DNA from: Streptomyces durocortorensis
GTDB lineage: Bacteria; Actinomycetota; Actinomycetes; Streptomycetales; Streptomycetaceae
Direction: 5' to 3'
Assembly: GCF_031760065.1 (NCBI RefSeq)
Contig: NZ_CP134500.1
Location: 3,782,001-3,846,000 of the forward strand
Length of the DNA stretch: 64,000 nt
Shown here: piece by piece, positions 25,744 through 33,778 of the stretch
Layout of the letters: each line of letters begins with the position of its first letter
Position numbering within the stretch: position 1 is the first letter of the stretch
Made by a program: the position numbers and the translations under genes
The notes under the pieces: model-generated
Databases searched by the model: none
What the model saw: only the letters and a program-made list of their open reading frames with translations
What the model was told of the DNA's origin: nothing

Positions 25744-27873
25744 CTACCCGAGCGCCCCGGCCCCGTTGCGGGAGGCGGCCTCGGCGGCCGGAGCCACCGG
25801 CGTACCGTTCGCCAGCGTCGACACCGGCAGATCGGCGAGACCCAGGTCCTTCGCCGCTGCCAGCAGCTGCTGCACCTGGCCCGACGCGGCCCCCGACGAC
25901 GACCCCATCAGCCGCATCAGCAGTGCCGACACCGTCAGATTCTGTACATCGCCCGTGGAGAACGAACCCAGCACCCGGGTCAGGTCGTCCGTGAAGGAGG
26001 ACGAGCCGTCCAGCCACGGGCCGGCCAGCGCCTGCGCGGTCTGCGAGTTCTGCATGAACCCGTCCACGCCCTTGCCGAGCGAGACCGAGGAGACCAGCCG
26101 GTCGAAGAAGACCGAGTCGCCGCCGACGATGTCGATGTCGGCGTTCTCCAGCCCGGTCGCGAGGACCGTCGCCTGCGCCTCGGCGACCTGCCGCTGGACG
26201 TCCAGCCCGGCCAGCCGGATCTCCTTCTCCGCGTCCAGCCGGAGACGGTACTCCTCGTGCGTACGGGACGCCTCGTCCAGGGCCGCCATCGCGGCCGCCT
26301 TCTCCGTGAGCCCCGCGGCCTCCGCCTTCAGCTTCTCGCCGATGACCGCCGCGTCCGCGGTCGCCTGGGCCTGGGTGCCCTCGGCGTTGGCGAGCGCCTT
26401 GAGCCGGGCGCCCTCCGCCTCGGCCTTGAGCCGGGCCGCCGTGGCCTCGGCCTCCGCGAGACCGGCCTTCTCGATGACCTCCGCCTCCGCGTCGCGGACC
26501 TGGACGGCGGCCAGTCCGGGTGCGGCCGACTCGGCCTGCACACCTTCCGCGAGCCGCAGCTTGGCCTGGGCGTCGAGGTCGGCGGTCTTGAGCCGGGCCT
26601 CGGCGAGCGTGAGCTGCTCGGCCGCCAGGTGGGTGGAGGCCGCTTCCGCCGCCTCGGCCGCCTTGATGTCCTTGACCAGCTTCTCCTGGGCCTCCGCCTC
26701 GGCGGCGATGATGACCGACTTACGGGCGCGCTCGGCGTCCTCGACGGCGCGCAGGGTGAGGATCGACTCCTCCTGCTCGGCGACCGTACGGTCCACCGCG
26801 ATCCGCTCCCGGATGACGTCGGCGACCTCGCGGCGCTCGGCCTCGACCTCCTTCGTGGCGGCGATCCGGTTCAGCTCGGTCTCGCGCTCGCGCCCGATGA
26901 CCTCCAGCATCCGGTCCTTCTCGATGCGCTCGCTCTCGACGGCGATGACCCGCTCGCGGTTCTTCTGCGCCACGGCGATCTCACGCGCCTGGTTCTCGCG
27001 CTGGATGCCGAGCTGCTCCTCGGTCCTGATGAACGCGGTCTGCGCGCCGAGCCGCTCCTCCTCCTGCACCCGCGCGGTGGCCGACTCCTCGCGGGCCCGC
27101 AGGCTCTCGACCTCGCGGCGCTGCTTGATCTCCGCCTCGGCCTGCCGGCGCTCCAGCTCCAGGATGGTCTCCCGGGCGTCGACGTCCTGCCGGGTGATCT
27201 CCTTCTGCTCGGTGCGCTGGAACTCGTTGGTGCGTACGTGCTCGATCGCCGTCAGCTCGGTGATCTTCCGGATGCCCTGGGCGTCGAGGATGTTGGCGCC
27301 GTCGAGCTGCGCCATCGGGGTCTGCTCCAGGAAGTCGATGGCGGCGTCATCGAGGTGGTAGCCGTTCAGGTCGGTCCCGATGACCCGGATGATCCGGTCC
27401 CGGAACTCCTCGCGCTTGGTGTACAGGTCGACGAAGTCGAGCTGCTTGCCGACGGTCTTGAGGGCCTCGGAGAACTTCGCGGAGAAGAACTGCTGGATGG
27501 CGTCCTTGTCGCTGGCCCGTTCCGTACCGATGGCCTGCGCGACCTTGATGACGTCCTCGACGGTCTTGTTGACCCGGACGAAGAAGGTGATCTGGATGTC
27601 GGCGCGGATGTTGTCCTGGCAGATCAGTCCCTCGCGCCCGGCGCGGCGGATCTCGATCGTCTTCACCGAGATGTCCATCGTCTCGGCCTTGTGCAGCACC
27701 GGAAGGACGACGGCACCGGTGAAGGTGACGTCGACCTTCTTGGTCTTGGAGATGATCAGCGCCTTGCCCTGCTCGACCTTCCGGAACAGCCGGGTGACGA
27801 CGAAGGCGATGGCGATGACGATGAGCAGGACAACGGCGATGAGCACGCCGATGCTCAGGGAGATGGCATCCAT
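25744..27873 (-). CDS. Flotillin family protein (SPFH/Band 7, YqiK-like)
   Basis: This 709-residue protein has one N-terminal membrane helix (about residues 5-28), then an SPFH domain (VEQGKALIISK to about residue 190). A very long Glu/Ala/Arg-rich coiled coil spans about residues 200-560, and the C-terminal tail is Gly/Ser-rich. Flotillins scaffold ordered membrane microdomains facing the cytosol. The YqiJ-like membrane gene directly upstream mirrors the yqiJ-yqiK pair of enterobacteria. An AAGGACT sequence is a modest ribosome-binding site. A 14-bp repeat array lies in the gap before the gene. Confidence 0.93.
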   Translation of the reverse strand: MDAISLSIGVLIAVVLLIVIAIAFVVTRLFRKVEQGKALIISKTKKVDVTFTGAVVLPVLHKAETMDISVKTIEIRRAGREGLICQDNIRADIQITFFVRVNKTVEDVIKVAQAIGTERASDKDAIQQFFSAKFSEALKTVGKQLDFVDLYTKREEFRDRIIRVIGTDLNGYHLDDAAIDFLEQTPMAQLDGANILDAQGIRKITELTAIEHVRTNEFQRTEQKEITRQDVDARETILELERRQAEAEIKQRREVESLRAREESATARVQEEERLGAQTAFIRTEEQLGIQRENQAREIAVAQKNRERVIAVESERIEKDRMLEVIGRERETELNRIAATKEVEAERREVADVIRERIAVDRTVAEQEESILTLRAVEDAERARKSVIIAAEAEAQEKLVKDIKAAEAAEAASTHLAAEQLTLAEARLKTADLDAQAKLRLAEGVQAESAAPGLAAVQVRDAEAEVIEKAGLAEAEATAARLKAEAEGARLKALANAEGTQAQATADAAVIGEKLKAEAAGLTEKAAAMAALDEASRTHEEYRLRLDAEKEIRLAGLDVQRQVAEAQATVLATGLENADIDIVGGDSVFFDRLVSSVSLGKGVDGFMQNSQTAQALAGPWLDGSSSFTDDLTRVLGSFSTGDVQNLTVSALLMRLMGSSSGAASGQVQQLLAAAKDLGLADLPVSTLANGTPVAPAAEAASRNGAGALG

Positions 27874-27930
27874 AGAGAGTCCTTGACGGCTGGTTGGTAC
27901 GGAAGTGGCTTGAGGAGGGCGCCTGCCGAC

Positions 27931-28000
27931 GACCGGTCACCTGCGAGCGGTCATGTGTGACCGGTCACCAGCGACGGAGCACATGCGGCCGGTCACCGGA
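27931..28000. repeat. Five degenerate 14-bp tandem repeats upstream of the flotillin gene
   Basis: Five successive 14-base units start at 27931. The first, third and fifth contain GACCGGTCACC or GGCCGGTCACC exactly 28 bases apart; the second (GAGCGGTCATG) is close and the fourth is diverged. Each core contains CCGGTCACC. The array lies 58 bases before the flotillin start codon, in the gap after the YqiJ-like gene. It could bind a regulator on one DNA face in alternate units. Confidence 0.65.
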
Positions 28001-28081
28001 CGGGGCGAAGGGCCCCGTGCGGCGGAGCGGTACGGCGACGTGGTCGGGGCCGGGCCCGGCTGGGGACGGGCCTGGCCGGGG

Positions 28082-28759
28082 TCAGCCGTTCGCCCTGTCC
28101 GGCGATCCGAGCGGTCTCGCGTTCGGACCCGGGTCGAGCGCCGCGTCGTAGGGCGAGACCCAGAAGAACTCGCCCTCCTCGTCGTACGCGTAGAGGAGCC
28201 CGGCGCCGCCCTTGACGAGCAGCGCGTCCTCGGCGCTCGGACCGGGAAGCCGGTGCGGCGGGTCGGCCAGGCGGACCTGTACGACGGCCGTCGATCCGTC
28301 GCTCGACGCGACCTCGGCCTGGCCGAAGTCCGCGGTGACGGAACCGGTGCGGATCGTGCAGACGCTCCCGACGAAGTCGAGCCGCGATGGCGGAGGTTCC
28401 GCCGGGAAGAACCGGCGGAAGCGGTGTACGAGGAGGCGGACGGCCGCCCAGGAGATGATCAGCGACCCGGCGAGCACGGCGACGGTGAGCACGGCCCGCG
28501 CGGCGCCGCCGGTCCCGCTGCGGTGCAGCAGGACCGTACCGGTGAGGCTGCCGAACCAGGAGAAGAGGACCAGCAGGGAGACCGAGACGGAGACCGGGAC
28601 TCCGCCGAAGCCGACCGGACCGGTGTCGAGGTCCGCGTCGAAGGAGTCGTGGCCCGCGGCCCCGGCCAGCACCAGCAGCCAGAAGCAGATGACGACGATC
28701 AGAGCGGCGCCGAAGATGACGGCGGGGAATCCGAGTGCCGCGCTCAGGAACTCGTCCAT
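28082..28759 (-). CDS. YqiJ-like (DUF1449) membrane protein with C-terminal OB-fold region
   Basis: The 225-residue product begins with a membrane helix (about residues 10-33), then has helices near 60-80 and 88-112. It ends in a soluble beta-rich domain of about 100 residues (FVGSVCTIRTGSVTADFGQAEV region) typical of OB folds in NfeD/YqiJ proteins. Such proteins are encoded beside flotillins and are thought to work with them in membrane organisation. It is the first gene of the minus-strand block that continues with the flotillin gene. Confidence 0.8.
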   Translation of the reverse strand: MDEFLSAALGFPAVIFGAALIVVICFWLLVLAGAAGHDSFDADLDTGPVGFGGVPVSVSVSLLVLFSWFGSLTGTVLLHRSGTGGAARAVLTVAVLAGSLIISWAAVRLLVHRFRRFFPAEPPPSRLDFVGSVCTIRTGSVTADFGQAEVASSDGSTAVVQVRLADPPHRLPGPSAEDALLVKGGAGLLYAYDEEGEFFWVSPYDAALDPGPNARPLGSPDRANG

Positions 28760-28936
28760 CTGTCCCGCCCCCTAGCGGTTCTGCGCGCGGGCCTTGAGGC
28801 GGTGCGCGTCCGTGATTCGGCACGGGGGGCGGTGTGCGGCGAGCGACCGGCAGGCGGTGGGAGGGGGGGGGCGGGGCCCGGACGCTGCGGCGCTGCCTGA
28901 AACAAGCCGCAGCGACCAGGTCGTTCCCCTCAGGTT

Positions 28937-29029
28937 CCCCCGTCGAATCCCCCGTTGGACTGTCCGAGGGGGGCTCCTGTCTTCCCCCGTTCCCCCGTTT
29001 CCCCGTGCTCCCCCGTGTGTTTCCCCCGT
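28937..29029. repeat. Seven CCCCCGT iterons (C/G-run cluster)
   Basis: CCCCCGT occurs at 28937, 28949, 28984, 28992, 29010 and 29023, with a CCCCGT copy at 29001. On the minus strand this gives closely spaced runs of five guanines, able to form G-quadruplexes. A GGGAGGGGGGGG run lies near 28858-28871. They lie in the 419-base divergent gap (28760-29178) between the YqiJ-like and PucR genes. Confidence 0.75.
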
Positions 29030-29073
29030 GGTGTTGCTGACCTGATCCTGTCATCCTCGGGCCGCCCAACGCA

Positions 29074-29100
29074 TTGCCGGGTTCCGGCAATCTTTATGCT
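29074..29100 (+). promoter_or_regulatory. Promoter and palindromic operator candidate for the PucR gene
   Basis: A dyad TTGCCGG-GTT-CCGGCAA (29074-29090) overlaps a -35-like TTGCCG, and TATGCT (29095-29100) fits a -10 box with a 15-bp spacer. It lies about 80 bases before the PucR start. A regulator bound at the dyad would block polymerase. Confidence 0.45.
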
Positions 29101-29178
29101 TCCCTGATGCCGGGCACCGGCACCGCCCCCTGTGCGTTGGGGGAATGACAGGACTGTTGCGAGGCTGAAGGAGCGTGC

Positions 29179-30252
29179 GTGGCCGAGCCGAGGATTCCCG
29201 AGGAAATGCTGGGCAACTATGCCCACATTCTGGGCGAAGTGGCCACCACCGGCCGTCGACTGACGCGTGAGGAGCTGGAAACGCGCCGGGCGCTGGGCCG
29301 GGAGGCGGCGGATGCGGGGCATCAGCTGAGGGCGTTGGTGGCGATGCATCTGGCGCATACGCGCGTTGCCTGGCCGAGCGCCGCTGCCGGAAACTCCCCT
29401 GCCGTGACGGACGCCGTGCTGGCCGCGGTGGAACAAGCGGTCGATGCGTTCGCCGAGGGCTTCGAACGGGCGCAGCGGCTGACGGTGCGCCGGGAGGAGG
29501 CGGCTCGCCGCGAGTTCATCGACGATCTGCTGTACGGGCGAAGCGACTTGGCCCGTCTCGCCGAGCGGGCCACCCGCTTCGGCCTGCGGCTTTCCCGGGC
29601 GCACGCGGTCGCGGTGGCCACGGGCCCGGAGGCGTACACGGAGACGGACGCGGTGCCGCGCAGTGTGGAGGCGGCGCTCCTCACGCGGTTCAGCGGGCGC
29701 AAGATCCTGCTGACGACGAAGGACGGCCGGATCGTCTGTATCGCCCCGGGCAGTCAGCCCGACGTCCTGCGCTACTTCGCCAAGCAGTCGCATGCGGCGA
29801 CGGACGGTGGCCGGGTCGCGATCGGCCGCCCGCACAAGGGCCCCGGCGGGGTGGTCCACTCGTACGACGAAGCGCTCGAAGCGCTGGACCTGGCGGACCG
29901 GATGGGCATGACGGACCCCGTGCTGTACACCTCGGACCTCCTGGTCTACCCGGTGCTGACCCGGGACCGGCAGGCGATGGCGGATCTGGTGCGCAGTGAG
30001 CTGGGCCCGCTCCAGAAGGCGCGGGGCGGCGCGGAGCCGTTGCTGAACACGTTGGCGGTGTACTTCGACGCGGGTTGTGTGGCCGCCGAGACGGCCCGCC
30101 GGCTGGCCCTGAGCGTAAGGGCGTTGACGTACCGCCTGGAGCGCATCCACCAGTTGACCGGTTCCGACCCGGCGGACCCGGTGCACCGTTACAGCTTGCA
30201 GACGGCGGTGATCGGCGCGCGCCTGCTGGACTGGCCCGCGAAGGAGCTGTGA
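29179..30252 (+). CDS. PucR/CdaR-family transcriptional regulator
   Basis: The GTG start follows AAGGAG at good spacing. The 357-residue protein has an N-terminal helical sensor region and a central GGDEF-like domain (about residues 120-240). A C-terminal PucR helix-turn-helix (LLNTLAVYFDAG ... LALSVRALTYRLERI near residues 288-330) follows. Members regulate purine, sugar-acid or amino-acid pathways. The target here cannot be named. The palindrome upstream may be its own operator. A short CTCTGAGG-type repeat region of 109 bases separates it from the convergent TerB gene. Confidence 0.9.
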   Translation: MAEPRIPEEMLGNYAHILGEVATTGRRLTREELETRRALGREAADAGHQLRALVAMHLAHTRVAWPSAAAGNSPAVTDAVLAAVEQAVDAFAEGFERAQRLTVRREEAARREFIDDLLYGRSDLARLAERATRFGLRLSRAHAVAVATGPEAYTETDAVPRSVEAALLTRFSGRKILLTTKDGRIVCIAPGSQPDVLRYFAKQSHAATDGGRVAIGRPHKGPGGVVHSYDEALEALDLADRMGMTDPVLYTSDLLVYPVLTRDRQAMADLVRSELGPLQKARGGAEPLLNTLAVYFDAGCVAAETARRLALSVRALTYRLERIHQLTGSDPADPVHRYSLQTAVIGARLLDWPAKEL

Positions 30253-30361
30253 GGGGCTCCGGCGACCCCGCGGGGGCGGGGGCCGCCGGGCCCGGGCGCG
30301 GAAGCTCTCAGGCCTCTGGGGCCTCTGAGGGCTCTGGGAACTCTGAGGCCTCTGGGGGCTC

Positions 30362-30817
30362 TCAGAGGTCGAACTCGTGCGGCGGCAGGTCGAGCGCGAA
30401 GCAGGCCTCCCGTACGACGGCCCGCTCGGTCGCGTCGAAGTCGCCGTCGGCGCCGCCGATGACGATGCCGATCTGTACGACGGCACGTGCCTCGGCGGGC
30501 TTCTTCTTCGCCTTGGCGACCTCCTGGAGCACGCTGACCTTGCCGAAGTCGAAGTCGGCGGTGAGCTTGTCGACGTAGTCGTTGAACCGCCGCTGGAGGT
30601 CGTCGGCGGGGAAGTTCTGGAGGACGTCATTGCTCGCGATGAGCCCCGCGACGCGCTGGCGCTCGGCCGGGTCGATGGATCCGTCGGCGGCGGCGACCAG
30701 GGCGCACATGGCCATGCTCGCGTCCCGGAACGACCCCGACTTCAGCTCGTTCTTCTTCGCCTCCAGCTGCGTCTGCATCGATGAAGCGGATTCCTTGATG
30801 CGATCCCACAGAGCCAT
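30362..30817 (-). CDS. TerB family tellurite-resistance/stress protein
   Basis: This 151-residue all-helical protein carries the two metal-binding acidic motifs of TerB: AADGSIDPAE near residues 43-52 and GADGDFDATE near 122-131. The ATG follows AGGGAGA. TerB proteins bind metal at the membrane and link sensing of chemical or phage stress to other Ter proteins; no TerC, TerD or TerE gene is visible here. A VWA protein with a TerF-like domain lies 28 kb away, but no operon link exists. Confidence 0.93.
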   Translation of the reverse strand: MALWDRIKESASSMQTQLEAKKNELKSGSFRDASMAMCALVAAADGSIDPAERQRVAGLIASNDVLQNFPADDLQRRFNDYVDKLTADFDFGKVSVLQEVAKAKKKPAEARAVVQIGIVIGGADGDFDATERAVVREACFALDLPPHEFDL

Positions 30818-30953
30818 GACATCTCCCTACGTTCTGGTGCAATTCCGAAATAAAGGCAACTCTACAGACGTGTAGAAGTTAGCAGTCGGGACGGCCCGAC
30901 GACCGGTGAACCGATGGCTCGTCCCCTCGGAGCGAAAGGTTTCGGACACGGCA

Positions 30954-30995
30954 ACGGCCGGTCGGAACAGCCCTGATGGGCATCCGACCGGCCGT
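30954..30995 (-). terminator. Terminator hairpin after the antiporter gene
   Basis: A 12-bp perfect stem (ACGGCCGGTCGG / CCGACCGGCCGT) encloses an 18-base loop that itself can form GCCC-TGAT-GGGC. It lies 30 bases past the minus-strand stop codon of the antiporter gene. Confidence 0.7.
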
Positions 30996-31025
30996 GGTGA
31001 GGCGCGGGGGCACGGAGAAGAGGGG

Positions 31026-32297
31026 CTACTCGCGCGTCTCGCCCGCCGGTTCCGGCGTGAGGTCGTCGTGCGTCGGCAGCCGGTGCTCGGGGGCGGGCGG
31101 CGCGGCGGGCGCCTTCTGCGCGCCGATCGTGTCCTTGCCGCCGCCGCGCCGGGCCTCGATCCTCGCCGCGATGGGCTGTGTCCACCGGGCGGTGAGCGGG
31201 CCGACGACGACGAGGATCAGGACGTACGCGGTGGCGATGGGCCCGATGCGCGGTTCGGTGGCCACGGCGAGCCCGGCGATGACGATGGAGAACTCACCGC
31301 GCGCCACGAGGGTGCCGCCCGCCCGCCAGCGGCCGCGCGTACCGATTCCGGCGCGCCGGGCCGCGTAGTAGCCGGTGGCGATCTTGGTGAGCGTGGTGAT
31401 GACCGCCAGCAGTGCGGCGGGCAGCAGCACCGGCGGGATGTCGGCCGGGTTGGTGGAGAGGCCGAAGAAGACGAAGAACACCGCGGCGAACAGGTCGCGG
31501 AGCGGGGTGAGCAGCTTGCGGGCGCCCTCGGCGACCTCACCGGAGAGCGCGATGCCGACGAGGAACGCGCCGACGGCGGCGGAGACCTGGAGCTGCTGGG
31601 CGATCCCGGCGACCAGGACGGTCAGGCCGAGGACGACCAGGAGGAGCATCTCCGGGTTGTCGGAGGAGACCGCGCGGCTGATGAGGCGGCCGTGGCGCAG
31701 CGCCAGGTAGAGGACGAGGCCGACGGCCCCGAGCGCGATGACCAGCGCGAGGCTGCCGCCGGCCAGGCTGACCCCGGCGAGCATGGCGGTCAGCAGCGGC
31801 AGGTAGACCGCCATCGCCAGGTCCTCCATGACGAGGACGCCGAGGATGACCGGGGTTTCGCGGTTGCCGAGCCGGCCGAGGTCGGTCATCACCTTGGCGA
31901 TCACGCCGGACGACGAGATCCAGGTGACCCCGGCGAGTGCGACGGCCCCGACGGGACCCCAGCCGAGCATGAGTGCGGCTATGGCGCCGGGTGTCGCGTT
32001 GAGAGCGAAGTCCACGGCCCCCGACGGGTACTGCGTCTTCAGGCTGGTGACCAGCTCGGACGCGCTGTACTCCAGCCCCAGCAGCAGAAGCAGCAGGATG
32101 ACGCCGATCTCGGCGCCGACCATGGTGAATTCCTCGCTGGCGTTGAGCGGGATCAGTCCGCCGTGCCCGAACGCCAGCCCGGCGAGGAGGTAGAGGGGAA
32201 TGGGGGAGAGCCCGATCCGCCCGGCGATCCGCCCGACGAGCCCCAGCCCGAGGATGACGGCCCCCAGTTCCACCAGCAACGCAGTCGTGTCATGCAC
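31026..32297 (-). CDS. Cation:proton antiporter (CPA2/KefB-like)
   Basis: The 423-residue product has about 11-12 hydrophobic helices spread along its length, from LLVELGAVILGLGLVGRI at the N-terminus to ATAYVLILVVVGPLTA near residue 360. It ends in a short cytosolic tail. The family exchanges K+ or Na+ for protons across the membrane. The gene lies two bases after its regulatory-subunit gene, so both are co-translated. The pair resembles KhtT/KhtU and the Streptomyces CpeA/CpeB system. Confidence 0.92.
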   Translation of the reverse strand: MHDTTALLVELGAVILGLGLVGRIAGRIGLSPIPLYLLAGLAFGHGGLIPLNASEEFTMVGAEIGVILLLLLLGLEYSASELVTSLKTQYPSGAVDFALNATPGAIAALMLGWGPVGAVALAGVTWISSSGVIAKVMTDLGRLGNRETPVILGVLVMEDLAMAVYLPLLTAMLAGVSLAGGSLALVIALGAVGLVLYLALRHGRLISRAVSSDNPEMLLLVVLGLTVLVAGIAQQLQVSAAVGAFLVGIALSGEVAEGARKLLTPLRDLFAAVFFVFFGLSTNPADIPPVLLPAALLAVITTLTKIATGYYAARRAGIGTRGRWRAGGTLVARGEFSIVIAGLAVATEPRIGPIATAYVLILVVVGPLTARWTQPIAARIEARRGGGKDTIGAQKAPAAPPAPEHRLPTHDDLTPEPAGETRE

Positions 32298-32299
32298 GG

Positions 32300-32770
32300 T
32301 CAGCCCTCCGCAATGATCTCGGAGAGCGCGTCGACGCCCTCACGCGTACCGACGGCGACGAGTGTGTCCCCGATGGCCAGTCGAAAATCCGGTTCCGGCG
32401 ACGGGTGCGCGCTGTGCGTGCGCAGCACCGCCACGATGGACGCCCCGGTCCGCGTCCGCGCCCTGGTCTCCCCGAGCAGCCGCCCGCCGTACGGCGAACG
32501 GGACCCGAGGGGGATGTGCTCGGTGACGAGGTCGATGCCCTTGGTCCGTACGGCGTCGATGGGCGCCGGGTCGATGAGGTGCGCGAGGGCGGTGGCCTCG
32601 TCCGTCGACAGGGGGACCGAGAGCTGGCACGAATCGGGGTCGTCCTGTTCATAGAAACCGATGAACCGGCGTCCGTCGTGGTGCACGACGACCGAGATGT
32701 GCTGCCCCGTCTCGGTCGTGAAGTCGTACTGAGCACCCACTCCGGGCAGGGACGTGCGGCGGGTTCCCAT
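32300..32770 (-). CDS. RCK_C (TrkA-C) regulatory subunit of the antiporter
   Basis: The ATG at 32770 gives MGTRRTSLPGVG and follows GGGAGGAAG; a longer frame is possible but less likely. The 156-residue protein has an N-terminal region resembling KhtT and a C-terminal RCK_C domain (residues about 70-155, FRLAIGDTLVAVGTREGVDAL). Homologues gate cation/proton antiporters, and in Streptomyces a related subunit (CpeA) binds cyclic di-AMP. Ligand binding here is an inference. Confidence 0.88.
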   Translation of the reverse strand: MGTRRTSLPGVGAQYDFTTETGQHISVVVHHDGRRFIGFYEQDDPDSCQLSVPLSTDEATALAHLIDPAPIDAVRTKGIDLVTEHIPLGSRSPYGGRLLGETRARTRTGASIVAVLRTHSAHPSPEPDFRLAIGDTLVAVGTREGVDALSEIIAEG

Positions 32771-32840
32771 GGCTTCCTCCCGAGACGTGCGGCGGTGTGC
32801 GCGCACTTGGTGTTCTCTTTGTCCGGCCATGACTTTATCG

Positions 32841-32864
32841 GGCGGCCGAAAGCTGTCGGCCGCC
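32841..32864. promoter_or_regulatory. Palindrome GGCGGCCGA-N6-TCGGCCGCC in divergent promoter region
   Basis: A perfect 9-bp inverted repeat with a six-base spacer lies between the antiporter regulatory gene and the divergent reductase-like gene. It could be an operator or a hairpin; no specific binder is known to me. Confidence 0.4.
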
Positions 32865-32938
32865 TGTTCGATCGATGAGTTTTCCGCCCCCGGCAGGTCC
32901 TAACGTTGTCGTCGACCGCGCAGAAGCAGGAGGAACAC

Positions 32939-33583
32939 ATGGCCCAGCTGCTGAGAGTCCAGAACTTCACGGTTTCGAGCGATGGGATCGCGGCCGGTGA
33001 GGACCAGACGCTGGAGCGGCCGTTCGGCCACGTCGACCCCGGCCGGCTCTTCTCCTGGGCGGGCGCCACGGCGAGCTGGCCGATGCGGTCGGATTCCGGT
33101 GGCAGCCGCGGCCTGGACGACTACTTCACGCGCGACTTCGCCCGCGACATCGGGGCGGAGATCATGGGCCGCAACAAGTTCGGGCCGCAGCGCGGCCCTT
33201 GGGAGAACCACGAGTGGCGCGGCTGGTGGGGCGAGGAACCCCCCTTCCACACCCCGGTGTTCGTCATGACCCACCACGAGCGTCCGTCGTTCACGCTGTC
33301 CGACACGACGTTCCACTTCGTGGGCGGCGACCCGGCCGAGGTCCTGGACCGGGCGCGCGAAGCGGCGGGTGACAAGGACGTCCGGCTCGGCGGGGGCGTC
33401 ACCACGATCCGCGAGTTCCTCGACGCCGGTCTGGTGGACACCCTGCACGTGGCGGTCTCCCCGGTGAAGCTGGGGACCGGGCTCCGCCTCTGGGATTCGC
33501 CCGAGGAACTGCTGGACCGCTACCACCTGGAGGCCGTACCGAGCCCGAGCGGGGTGACGCACCACCTGTTCTGGCGAAGGTGA
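32939..33583 (+). CDS. Dihydrofolate reductase-like (RibD C-terminal) family protein
   Basis: The ATG at 32939 follows AGGAGGAACAC and gives 214 residues starting MAQLLRVQNFTVSSDG. The RibD_C fold is indicated by the closing segment LGGGVTTIREFLDAGLVDTLHV (landmarks LGGG and LVDTLHV) near residues 146-167. Relatives are NADPH-binding proteins of uncertain substrate, often confused with DHFR. It stands alone and divergent from the antiporter genes. Confidence 0.88.
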   Translation: MAQLLRVQNFTVSSDGIAAGEDQTLERPFGHVDPGRLFSWAGATASWPMRSDSGGSRGLDDYFTRDFARDIGAEIMGRNKFGPQRGPWENHEWRGWWGEEPPFHTPVFVMTHHERPSFTLSDTTFHFVGGDPAEVLDRAREAAGDKDVRLGGGVTTIREFLDAGLVDTLHVAVSPVKLGTGLRLWDSPEELLDRYHLEAVPSPSGVTHHLFWRR

Positions 33584-33613
33584 GGCCGCCGAGCACCGAC
33601 ACTCGTGGCCACG

Positions 33614-33766
33614 ATGCGGCAGATGCCCAGGAGTGTTCGCCCTGAGGCCATCCCCACGTTGGCGGGTCTCGTCATCGCCGCGGGCACCGGGCTGAGCCCC
33701 ACGCTCTGGCGCAAGCAGTGCGGGGACTGGACCGAGGCGGAACCGACTCCGCTGGAGGCGGGCTGA
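33614..33766 (+). CDS. Possible small ORF or gene remnant (50 residues)
   Basis: A 51-codon frame lies in the 195-base gap between the reductase-like gene and the convergent phosphopantetheinyl transferase gene. Its sequence (MRQMPRSVRPEAIPTLAGL ...) has no family signature and no ribosome-binding site. It may be a decayed end of a lost gene or chance. I see nothing else in this gap. Confidence 0.2.
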   Translation: MRQMPRSVRPEAIPTLAGLVIAAGTGLSPTLWRKQCGDWTEAEPTPLEAG

Positions 33767-33778
33767 GAGGCCGGGGCC

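Noticed and set aside
20613..25994. Very long plus-strand frames opposite the giant ATPase gene
   Set aside because: Low-complexity shadow translations with no motifs; the minus frame holds the AAA module.
33614..33766. A real new gene family
   Set aside because: There is no ribosome-binding site and no motif; it was kept only as a low-confidence ORF.
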